The notes under the pieces: generated by a model
Seen by the model: only the letters and a program-made list of their open reading frames with translations
Told to the model about the DNA's origin: nothing
Database searches by the model: none
Made by a program: the position numbers and the translations under genes
Assembly (NCBI GenBank): GCA_946620335.1
Contig: CAMONF010000299.1
Coordinates: 1 to 8,448, forward strand
Origin: an uncultured Clostridia bacterium
GTDB taxonomy: Bacteria > Bacillota > Clostridia > Lachnospirales > Lachnospiraceae
Direction: 5' to 3'
DNA: 8,448 bases
Part shown: one piece after another, positions 1-5,917 of the stretch
Layout of the letters: each line of letters begins with the position of its first letter
How positions within the stretch are numbered: position 1 is the first letter of the stretch

Positions 1-183
1 CACGCCTGGCCGGTCTGCCCAGGCGCAACGGGTACAGATTTCTGTACATCTTTGGTATACATATATTCCGCAAAGGGCGGACAATCTTCTTGTCTGCCTC
101 GATCATTCCCCATCACCGGCACAAAGCAGCCGGCGCCATCTCCCACCGCGCCTGCCCCAGGCTGCGCCACCTCTTTCCAAGAC
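1..183. other. Left-edge region without a supported gene
   Basis: No gene here can be supported. On the minus strand one frame stays open from an ATG at 203 to the window edge (67 codons), but that ATG lies inside the terminator hairpin at 184-231, has no properly spaced ribosome binding site, and the translation matches no family I recognise. The plus strand is also open here, as the beginning of a long frame antisense to the lipoprotein gene, which I regard as an artefact. A 7-2-7 palindrome at 32-47 is listed separately. The stretch is probably intergenic, or the upstream region of a minus-strand gene lying to the left of the window. Confidence 0.4.
32..47. repeat. 16-bp palindrome, operator-like
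   Basis: GTACAGA (32-38) and TCTGTAC (41-47) are perfect inverted copies separated by TT. A dyad of this size and symmetry is typical of a site for a dimeric repressor or activator. On the minus strand it sits just downstream of a weak promoter-like pair: TTGTCC at 84-79 and TGTATA at 61-56, spaced 17 bp, with 4/6 and 3/6 consensus matches. If that promoter is real, the dyad would lie at its transcription start and would control a gene beyond the left edge. No known regulator is assigned, and the role is inference. Confidence 0.35.
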
Positions 184-231
184 AAAAAGGCGGAGCCGGT
201 CATCTCCTCTCAGAGAATCTCCGACTCCGCC
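184..231 (-). terminator. Intrinsic terminator of the lipoprotein gene
   Basis: Read on the minus strand, an 11-bp stem is formed by GGCGGAGTCGG (231-221) and CCGGCTCCGCC (199-189). All positions pair, including one T-G wobble. The inner 21 bases can fold further. Five T residues (188-184) follow the stem directly. It lies about 60 bases after the stop codon of the lipoprotein gene at 292, which fits a Rho-independent terminator for that transcript. Confidence 0.85.
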
Positions 232-291
232 GTGATATATGTTCGTATTTTACTTCCGGTGGATCCGCTCTCACCGGGCAGCCTCATCGGC

Positions 292-1581
292 TCAGCCGGC
301 AGCTTCCGCCTCAGCGGTCTCCTCGGCAGCCTCGCCTTCAGCTGTCTCAGCCTCAGCAGTCTCAGCCTCAGCGGCCTCACCTTCAGCGTTCTCAGCCTCA
401 GCGGCCTCACCCTCAGCGGTCTCCTCGTTCTCGTCATACTTGAAGCTGACCGGGGAAGCATCCGTGATCTGGACCAGGGCCAGGGCCTCGTCATCGACGG
501 TGATCTCAGCGCCTTCCTTCCAGCCCTCAAGGAGCGTGTCGAAATTCTCCTGCTTGCGCTCGGTCACGATGGTCTCGGCCTTGCTGGCAGTGGCTTCCTC
601 GTCGATCTCCTTGTCATAGAAAACGACGTAAAGAGTCGTGCCGTCCTCGCTGGTGACCAGCTCGGGAACCAGTGTGCCCTCTGTCAGGCCGGAAACGGCC
701 TTGACGATGGCTGCATCCAGCGTCGTGTCGGTCGGGTCGGCCTTGGTGAAGTTGCCGGACTGGACATGGTAGGTCTCGTCCGTGCCGGTGACAGCGGTCT
801 CGAAGGTGTCGGCGTCCAGGCCTTCGCCCAGAAGCTTGATGGCGGCGAGCAGAGCCTCGGCCTTCTCGGTGGTCTCGGCGTTCTGCTCCTCGACAGAGGG
901 TGTGTCCTCAGCCTCTTCGGTCTCTTCAGCAGCGGCTTCGTCAGCGGCCTCCGCATCCTCAGCAGCTTCCGTCTCTTCCTCGGCGGCCTCTTCCTCCTGG
1001 GCCAGGGTGAAGGAAACATACTTCACGCCGGACTGCTGAGACTCCGCATCGGTGACGTTGGTGTCCACGTCCTTGGCCATGGCGTCATACATAAGGCTCT
1101 GGATGGTCTGGAGCTCCATGAGGGCGATCACGTCCTCCTTGGAGGCGCCGACCTTGTTCCTGGTCTCCTCGTCATTCTCGTCGATGTAAGCCTGGGCGGC
1201 AGCTTCGATGGCGGCCTTGGCCTCGTCGTCGATCACGACGCCGTACTCCTCAGCGTGCTGCTTCAGGATCATCATGTCGCCCAGCTCCTCGGCGGAGGTG
1301 GTCATGAGGTACTGGCCGTAGGTCTGGCCCGTCTCCTCGTCCATGACGGTGTCAAAGAGGTTGCTCATGCCGAAGTAGGCGTAATAATAGCTGTACACGC
1401 TGGCGGCGTTGAAGTGGGCGTAGAAGCTCACCTCGCCCAGGGAGATCTTGTCCCCGTTCACGGTCACCGCCGTCTTGGTGCCGTCGATTCCGGCCGCCTT
1501 GGAGGCGCAGCCTGTCATGGCGCCCACAGCCAGAGCACCGGCCAGGGCAGCGCAGGAAATTCTCTTCACAAACTTGCTCAT
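292..1581 (-). CDS. PrsA/SurA-type lipoprotein with acidic low-complexity insert and tail
   Basis: This 429-residue protein is predicted to be an extracytoplasmic lipoprotein foldase or chaperone. Residues 1-24 form a lipoprotein signal (basic MSKFVKR, hydrophobic core, M-T-G-C) with lipidation at Cys25. Residues 37-175 resemble the N-terminal SurA/PrsA chaperone region: a VNGDKISLGE strand, then helices rich in Tyr, Met and Gln. Residues 186-195 and 238-325 follow a parvulin-like layout (strand, helix, and an LTEGTLVPELV segment before the last strand). The usual HILV start is replaced by VKYVSF, so prolyl isomerase activity is doubtful. An insert almost purely Glu/Ala (about 196-227) splits this domain. 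The tail 384-429 repeats a Glu/Ala/Thr/Gly decamer. The start at 1581 is supported by AAGGAGG at 1597-1591, 9 bases away. Its own promoter lies at the end of mfd, and a terminator follows at 231-184. The pth-mfd-foldase order supports the call. Lipoprotein status is firm; foldase activity is inferred. Confidence 0.85.
   Translation of the reverse strand: MSKFVKRISCAALAGALAVGAMTGCASKAAGIDGTKTAVTVNGDKISLGEVSFYAHFNAASVYSYYYAYFGMSNLFDTVMDEETGQTYGQYLMTTSAEELGDMMILKQHAEEYGVVIDDEAKAAIEAAAQAYIDENDEETRNKVGASKEDVIALMELQTIQSLMYDAMAKDVDTNVTDAESQQSGVKYVSFTLAQEEEAAEEETEAAEDAEAADEAAAEETEEAEDTPSVEEQNAETTEKAEALLAAIKLLGEGLDADTFETAVTGTDETYHVQSGNFTKADPTDTTLDAAIVKAVSGLTEGTLVPELVTSEDGTTLYVVFYDKEIDEEATASKAETIVTERKQENFDTLLEGWKEGAEITVDDEALALVQITDASPVSFKYDENEETAEGEAAEAENAEGEAAEAETAEAETAEGEAAEETAEAEAAG
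331..420 (-). repeat. 30-bp in-frame tandem repeats in the lipoprotein tail
   Basis: The blocks 391-420 and 361-390 are tandem 30-bp units differing at two positions, and 331-360 is a more degenerate third unit. On the coding strand each encodes a decamer of the type AEGEAAEAET, giving the acidic C-terminal tail of the lipoprotein. Because the unit is a multiple of three, gain or loss of copies by slippage would change tail length without a frameshift. The repeat continues weakly on both sides as shorter Glu-Ala-Glu-Thr coding units. Confidence 0.75.
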
Positions 1582-1731
1582 AATGATACTCCTCCTTAAG
1601 TCCCGCGGGGAAATGACGACCGCCGCAGGTCCTTTTCCTTCAAACGATTCCCGCCGCTGATACTAGCCGCTGGCGGAGGTGCGTGGCAGGGTCTTCATTT
1701 TCCACATCTAAGCCCAGTCACACAGAATGAT

Positions 1732-1760
1732 ATTCTACTCCTTTTTCACCGTCGAGGCAA
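1732..1760 (-). promoter_or_regulatory. Promoter of the lipoprotein gene
   Basis: On the minus strand, TTGCCT (1760-1755; 4/6 to the -35 consensus) and TAGAAT (1737-1732; 5/6 to the -10 consensus) are separated by exactly 17 bp. The -10 box covers the mfd stop codon TAG. The predicted start is near 1725, giving a leader of about 144 bases. The leader contains a CCGCC/GGCGG stem near 1676-1651 and a 14-codon open frame, ATG at 1707 to TAG at 1663, without an evident ribosome binding site. This promoter would let the lipoprotein be expressed independently of pth-mfd. It is a sequence-based call only. Confidence 0.6.
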
Positions 1761-4700
1761 GAGCGTCGGCGAAGGTTTTCAGCTTATTCGTCATTTCCAC
1801 GGGCGTCATAGGGCCGTGGTAGAGGAAATAAGTCCCCTTGGGGCTCGAATGGATCGTGATGGCCCCCGCCATACTGCCGATGATCTTAGGCAGCTGCGCG
1901 GTGTCGAAGGTCGGCATGTCGAGGACGCGGATGGTCAGCGCCCCGCCCCGCTCCTTGATTTCGGTGATGGAGGCCCGGTGGGCGGACGCCTTGAGGTTGG
2001 CGATCCGGAGAAGGTTCTTGACCGGCGCCGGCAGCGGCCCGTAGCGGTCCATGAGCTCGTCGGAAATGTCCTCGTAGTCCTGCTCGTTCATGATCCCCGC
2101 GATCTTCTTGTAGAATTCCAGCTTCTGGAACTCGTTGGGTATGTAGGTGTCCGGGATAAAGGCGTCCATGGAGAGGTCGACCACCGTCTCGAACTCCTCC
2201 TCGGTCTCCTCTCCCTTGACCTCCTTCACGGCCTGGCGGAGGATCTTGCAGTAGAGGTCGTAGCCGATGGCGTCCATCTGGCCCGACTGCTCGGAGCCCA
2301 GCAGGTTGCCGGACCCGCGGATCTCCAGGTCCCGCATGGCGATCCGGATGCCGCTGCCCAGCTCCGTGAACTCGCGGATGGCCGAAAGGCGCTTCTCCGC
2401 CACCTCGCTGAGGAGCTTGTCCCGCTTGTACATGAGGAAGCAGTAGGCTGTCCGGCTGGACCGGCCGACGCGACCCCTGAGCTGGTAGAGCTGGGAGAGG
2501 CCCATGCGGTCTGCGTCGTGGATGATCATGGTGTTTGCATTTGAGATATCCAGCCCCGTCTCGATGATGGTGGTGGAAATGAGAACATCGATCTCCCCGT
2601 TGATGAAGTCCACCATGATGCTCTCCAGCTCCCGCTCCTTCATCTGGCCGTGGGCGTAGGCCACGTTGGCCTCCGGGATGAGCTGGCGGATCCTCTCCGT
2701 CAGGTCCGCGATGTCCGTGACCCGGTTGTAGACGTAGTAGACCTGGCCGTTCCTGGCCAGCTCCCGGCAGATGGCCTCCCGGACCATCTCCTCGTTGTAC
2801 TCCATGACGTAGGTCTGAATGGGCGTCCGGTCCAGAGGCGGCTCGGAGAGAATGGACATATCCCGAATGCCCGCCAGGGACATATGGAGAGTCCTGGGGA
2901 TCGGCGTGGCGGTCAGGGTCAGCACGTCCACGTCCTTCCGCATCTCCTTGATCTTCTCCTTGTGGGTGACGCCGAAGCGCTGCTCCTCGTCTATGATGAG
3001 GAGCCCCAGGTTCCTGAACTGAACGTCCTTGGACAGGAGCCGGTGGGTGCCAATGACGATGTCCACGTAGCCCCGCTTCAGGTCCTCCACCGTCTTTTTG
3101 ATCTGGGAGGGTGTCCGGAACCGGCACATGAGGTCGGTCCGCACCGGGAAATCCTTCATTCTCTGGAGGAAGGTGTTGTAATGCTGCTGGGCCAGGATCG
3201 TGGTGGGCACGAGGTAGGCCACCTGCTTGCCGTCCTGCACGGCCTTAAAAGCCGCCCGGAGGGCGATCTCGGTCTTTCCGTAGCCCACGTCGCCGCAGAT
3301 GAGCCGGTCCATGATCTTGCCGCTCTCCATGTCGGCCTTGACCTCGCCGATGGCCGTGAGCTGGTCGTCCGTCTCCTCGAAGGGGAAGAACTCCTCGAAC
3401 TCCTTCTGCCACTCGGTGTCTTCGCTGAAAATGAACCCCTTGCCCATCTCCCGCGCCGCATAGAGCCGGACCAGCTGCCCCGCTATGTTCTTGGCGGAAG
3501 CCTTGGCCTTGGCCCTGGTCTTGTCCCACTCCTTGCCGCCTAAGCGGCTCAGGGGCGGGTGGGCCTTGTCGGTCCCGCCGGAGTACTTCTGCAGCATGTC
3601 CAGCTGGGTAGCCAGGACGTAAAGGTTGCCGTTCTTGTACTCGATCTTGATGTAGTCCTTGAAGACGTCGTCCACCTTGACCTGCTCGATGCCCTTGTAT
3701 ATACCGATGCCGTGGGTCTCGTGGACAACGCAGTCTCCTATGTGGAGGTCCGAGAAGCTGGTGATGGTCTCCCCGTTCACCGGACGCTTTTTCTTCTTTT
3801 TGACCTGGCGCTTTCCGAAGATGTCGGTCTCGGAAATGACGGCCATTTTAATAAGAGGATACTCGAACCCCCTGGTCGCATGGCCGTGCTCCACGACGAC
3901 CTGGCCCGGCTTTATTTCCAGGTCCCGGTCCTCGGTGTAGATAGCCGGGATCTCCTGGTCCTGCAGGTTGGCCGCCAGTCTCTTTGCCCTGGAAGGGGAT
4001 GCGGACAGCACCACCACCCGGTAGCCCAGCCGCCGATATCGCTCCAGGTCTCCGATCAAAAGCTCAACGTTGGAATTGTAGGTGCCTGTGCCCTGAACGT
4101 TGGTGCCGAAGGTGTCGGTGATCTGCCAGCTGCCCTGGCGGATGCCCAGGGCGCTCACGGCCAGGCACCGACGGCGGTTCAGGCGGGCAATGAGTTCATT
4201 TGTCCCCTGGATGGCAGGAATCCGGTCACCCTTCTGGTAGCTGCCGCTCTCCACCCGGTTCTTGACGCTCTCCCGGAACTCCTGCTCGGTGGCCTTGGCG
4301 GCCTCCGCCAGGCGGCCCGGCTCGTCCAGAACGAAAAAGACCTTGCGGCCGTCGAACCAGTTGATGAAAGGCTTAGTCTTGCCCGTGCTGTCGTTGGCCG
4401 GGTAGATGTTGACCTCGCTGACTTCCTCCACCGACCGCTGGCTCTCAGGGTCGAAACGGCGGATGGACTCGATCTCGTCGCCGAAGAATTCGAAGCGGAA
4501 GGGCAGGTCCTCCGTCAGGGCCCAGATGTCCAGGATATCGCCGCGGGAGGCGAACTGGCCCTGTTGGGAGACCTCGGCGCAGCGCTCGTAGCCCAGCTTC
4601 ACCAGCTGCCGGCGCAGCCGCTCCAGGTCCTCCTCCGTATCGCTGGCCAGCTCCAGCACCGCGGCCGCCATCTCGCTCCGCTCCGTGACCGGGTCCATGA

Positions 4701-5106
4701 GGGCGGACACGGGCGCGATGATGACAGGCCTCTCCCGCTCGAGCAGCGCGCGGAAGACCCGCATCCGCTGCACGTCCAGGAGGTTGGAGGCCAGATCCGC
4801 CTGGTAGAAGAGAAGGTCCTTGGCGGGGTAAATGAGGACATCTGGAAGGTAGAAGCTCAGATTCTCCTGAAGGACCTTGGCGGTGAGTTCATTTTCCGTG
4901 ACGATGACGCACTCTTCCATGGGCACGTTGGCATCCGCGCTCCGGCTCCGCATCCGCATGGCATCATAGGAAAGGCCATAGATCATATTGGCCTTCTGCG
5001 CCTCGATGCAGCCGGACAGGGCGATGATGCCCGTCCCCTTCATGAGCTTCTCTTCAATTTCCTGAACCTCCGCCAGCTCCCTGAGCGGCGCCACAAATGT
5101 CTGCAT
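1735..5106 (-). CDS. mfd: Transcription-repair coupling factor Mfd
   Basis: This 1123-residue cytoplasmic protein is close to the usual family length (about 1150). It removes RNA polymerase stalled at DNA lesions and recruits UvrA to start nucleotide excision repair. Domains in order: a UvrB-like module at about 1-350 with a degenerate, non-ATP-binding Walker region; a linker at about 430-445 with five consecutive lysines; a CarD-like RNA polymerase interaction domain at about 453-520 (IGDCVVHETHGIGIY); and a RecG-like translocase at about 550-900. The translocase shows Walker A GDVGYGKT (605-612), the DEEQ box (706-709), LTATPIPRTL (731-740) and QLRGRVGRS (875-883). The translocation motif region (921-956, RDLEIRGSGNLLGSEQSGQ) and a C-terminal regulatory domain (about 980-1110) follow. 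All key motifs look intact. The ATG at 5106 has AAAGGA 6 bases upstream, overlapping the pth stop, so the two genes are probably cotranscribed and translationally coupled. Confidence 0.98.
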   Translation of the reverse strand: MQTFVAPLRELAEVQEIEEKLMKGTGIIALSGCIEAQKANMIYGLSYDAMRMRSRSADANVPMEECVIVTENELTAKVLQENLSFYLPDVLIYPAKDLLFYQADLASNLLDVQRMRVFRALLERERPVIIAPVSALMDPVTERSEMAAAVLELASDTEEDLERLRRQLVKLGYERCAEVSQQGQFASRGDILDIWALTEDLPFRFEFFGDEIESIRRFDPESQRSVEEVSEVNIYPANDSTGKTKPFINWFDGRKVFFVLDEPGRLAEAAKATEQEFRESVKNRVESGSYQKGDRIPAIQGTNELIARLNRRRCLAVSALGIRQGSWQITDTFGTNVQGTGTYNSNVELLIGDLERYRRLGYRVVVLSASPSRAKRLAANLQDQEIPAIYTEDRDLEIKPGQVVVEHGHATRGFEYPLIKMAVISETDIFGKRQVKKKKKRPVNGETITSFSDLHIGDCVVHETHGIGIYKGIEQVKVDDVFKDYIKIEYKNGNLYVLATQLDMLQKYSGGTDKAHPPLSRLGGKEWDKTRAKAKASAKNIAGQLVRLYAAREMGKGFIFSEDTEWQKEFEEFFPFEETDDQLTAIGEVKADMESGKIMDRLICGDVGYGKTEIALRAAFKAVQDGKQVAYLVPTTILAQQHYNTFLQRMKDFPVRTDLMCRFRTPSQIKKTVEDLKRGYVDIVIGTHRLLSKDVQFRNLGLLIIDEEQRFGVTHKEKIKEMRKDVDVLTLTATPIPRTLHMSLAGIRDMSILSEPPLDRTPIQTYVMEYNEEMVREAICRELARNGQVYYVYNRVTDIADLTERIRQLIPEANVAYAHGQMKERELESIMVDFINGEIDVLISTTIIETGLDISNANTMIIHDADRMGLSQLYQLRGRVGRSSRTAYCFLMYKRDKLLSEVAEKRLSAIREFTELGSGIRIAMRDLEIRGSGNLLGSEQSGQMDAIGYDLYCKILRQAVKEVKGEETEEEFETVVDLSMDAFIPDTYIPNEFQKLEFYKKIAGIMNEQDYEDISDELMDRYGPLPAPVKNLLRIANLKASAHRASITEIKERGGALTIRVLDMPTFDTAQLPKIIGSMAGAITIHSSPKGTYFLYHGPMTPVEMTNKLKTFADALASTVKKE

Positions 5107-5112
5107 AGATTA

Positions 5113-5118
5113 TCCTTT
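5113..5118 (-). promoter_or_regulatory. mfd ribosome binding site overlapping the pth stop
   Basis: AAAGGA (5118-5113 on the minus strand) lies 6 bases before the mfd ATG at 5106 and overlaps the pth TAA (5119-5117). Ribosomes finishing pth would therefore end on the mfd initiation region, which suggests translational coupling. It also confirms the mfd start. Confidence 0.75.
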
Positions 5119-5680
5119 ACCTGTTAAATAAATTCATGGCCCTGTCCGGACCTTCCTTGACGACCGTCTCCACCGCCTCCGCCGCCCGGAGGATGGCTTC
5201 GTCCACCAGCTTCCGCTCCTCAGTGGAGAAGCGGCTCAGGACCCAGTCCGCCAGGTCCCAGTCCGCCGGCTTCGCGCCGGTCCCCACCCGGATCCGGGTG
5301 AACTGCTGGGTGCCCAGCTTCTGGATGATGTCCTTCAATCCGTTCTGGCCGCCGGCAGAGCCCTGCTTGCGGATGCGGAGCCGGCCGGGATCCAGGTCGA
5401 TGTCGTCGCTGATGACGATGAGCTCCGAGGCCGGATCGATCTTGTAGAAGTCCACCAGCTCCCGGACCGCCTGGCCGCTCAGGTTCATGTAGGTCATGGG
5501 CTTGGCCAGGACCACCTTCTCACCCCCGATATACCCGGTGCCGTACATGGAATGGAACTTGCTGAAGGGCCCGTTTATGTGGTTGCGGGTGATCAGCTGG
5601 TCGATGACGTCGAATCCCATGTTGTGGCGGGTCTTGTCATATTTGCTGCCGGGGTTGCCCAGGCCTACGATGATGAACAT
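5117..5680 (-). CDS. pth: Peptidyl-tRNA hydrolase
   Basis: This 187-residue protein has the usual length for bacterial Pth. It cleaves the ester bond of peptidyl-tRNAs that drop off ribosomes, recycling tRNA in the cytoplasm. The family signature is plain: GLGNPG at 6-11 with Asn9, the KTRHNMGF segment with catalytic His19, KPMTYMNLSG with Asn66, the SDDIDLDPG segment with Asp92, and GGQNGLKDI with Asn113. These match the Asn10, His20, Asn68, Asp93 and Asn114 set of the E. coli enzyme. The residue before Asn113 is Gln instead of the His of E. coli (His113). The ATG at 5680 has AAGGA at 5694-5690, 9 bases upstream. It is the first gene of a pth-mfd operon, driven by the promoter at 5814-5786. 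Pairing of pth with mfd is common in Firmicutes. Confidence 0.98.
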   Translation of the reverse strand: MFIIVGLGNPGSKYDKTRHNMGFDVIDQLITRNHINGPFSKFHSMYGTGYIGGEKVVLAKPMTYMNLSGQAVRELVDFYKIDPASELIVISDDIDLDPGRLRIRKQGSAGGQNGLKDIIQKLGTQQFTRIRVGTGAKPADWDLADWVLSRFSTEERKLVDEAILRAAEAVETVVKEGPDRAMNLFNR

Positions 5681-5785
5681 GTATTATTTTCCTTTCTACG
5701 ACCAAAGCCGCGCCCAGTGACCTGACCGCGGTGTAATGTCTGCATTTTCTGTATGGGAGGGTCCGGTTTTGCCGAACAGGAACTC

Positions 5786-5814
5786 ATTATAACAGAAGGC
5801 GCGGCGTTTTTAAA
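5786..5814 (-). promoter_or_regulatory. Promoter of the pth-mfd operon
   Basis: On the minus strand, TTTAAA (5814-5809; 4/6 consensus) and a perfect TATAAT (5791-5786) are separated by 17 bp. TGT precedes TATAAT, giving an extended -10 (TGnTATAAT). Transcription would begin near 5779 and leave a leader of about 100 bases before the pth ATG. The leader holds a small TTCGG/CCGGA hairpin and a CCGCG/CGCGG stem, but no known riboswitch that I recognise. Confidence 0.75.
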
Positions 5815-5834
5815 CAGGAACCTCAGCCTCTTCC

Positions 5835-5863
5835 TTGCCTTTTTGAGCGTATGCTCCTATAAT
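5835..5863 (+). promoter_or_regulatory. Promoter of the P-type ATPase gene
   Basis: TTGCCT (5835-5840; 4/6 consensus) and a perfect TATAAT (5858-5863) are separated by exactly 17 bp. Transcription would begin near 5870, about 48 bases before the ATG at 5918. The -35 boxes of this promoter and the pth promoter are only 20 bp apart, back to back, so a regulator bound between them could affect both. The position of this promoter also rules out the in-frame ATG at 5753 as the start for this transcript. Confidence 0.7.
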
Positions 5864-5883
5864 CTAGATAACTGTACATTTTT

Positions 5884-5903
5884 GCCGGCCCTGCGAGGCC
5901 GGC
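5884..5903 (+). promoter_or_regulatory. Leader hairpin before the ATPase ribosome binding site
   Basis: GCCGGCC (5884-5890) and GGCCGGC (5897-5903) form a perfect 7-bp all-GC stem around the loop CTGCGA. TTT before it and AAA after it could extend the pairing across a small bulge, and those A residues are the beginning of the Shine-Dalgarno. No T-run follows, so it is not an intrinsic terminator. It may stabilise the 5' end of the transcript or tune ribosome access. The structure is seen in the sequence; the role is inference. Confidence 0.5.
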
Positions 5904-5905
5904 GC

Positions 5906-5912
5906 AAAGGAG
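5906..5912 (+). promoter_or_regulatory. ATPase ribosome binding site that sets the start
   Basis: AAAGGAG lies 5 bases before the ATG at 5918 and is the only good Shine-Dalgarno near the beginning of this reading frame. It supports the start at 5918 over the in-frame ATG at 5753, which would add 55 residues and lies upstream of the predicted promoter. Confidence 0.8.
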
Positions 5913-5917
5913 AATCC

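Noticed and set aside
52..1599. 515-codon plus-strand frame antisense to the lipoprotein gene
   Set aside because: It is open because the reverse complement of Glu/Ala-rich coding DNA lacks stop codons. Its translation is low-complexity Leu/Ser/Gly, and the minus strand has the signal peptide, ribosome binding site and terminator.
1886..3127. 413-codon minus-strand frame inside mfd
   Set aside because: It is an alternative frame of mfd with a Gly/Pro/Arg/His-rich translation and no domain motifs, whereas mfd motifs are continuous in the main frame.
3559..5127. 522-codon plus-strand frame opposite the first half of mfd
   Set aside because: The mfd protein is conserved along this whole stretch. 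The antisense translation is rich in Leu, Val, His and Asp in the manner of a GC-rich antisense artefact.
5871..5880. Shared CTGTACAT between the left-edge palindrome and the ATPase leader
   Set aside because: Only one half-site is present at the ATPase leader, without the matching arm. An 8-base match in 8 kb is weak evidence for a shared regulator.
5753..5917. N-terminal extension of the ATPase from an in-frame ATG at 5753, including a hydrophobic stretch
   Set aside because: The predicted promoter (-10 at 5858-5863) lies downstream of 5753, no good ribosome binding site precedes 5753, and AAAGGAG stands at the right distance before 5918.
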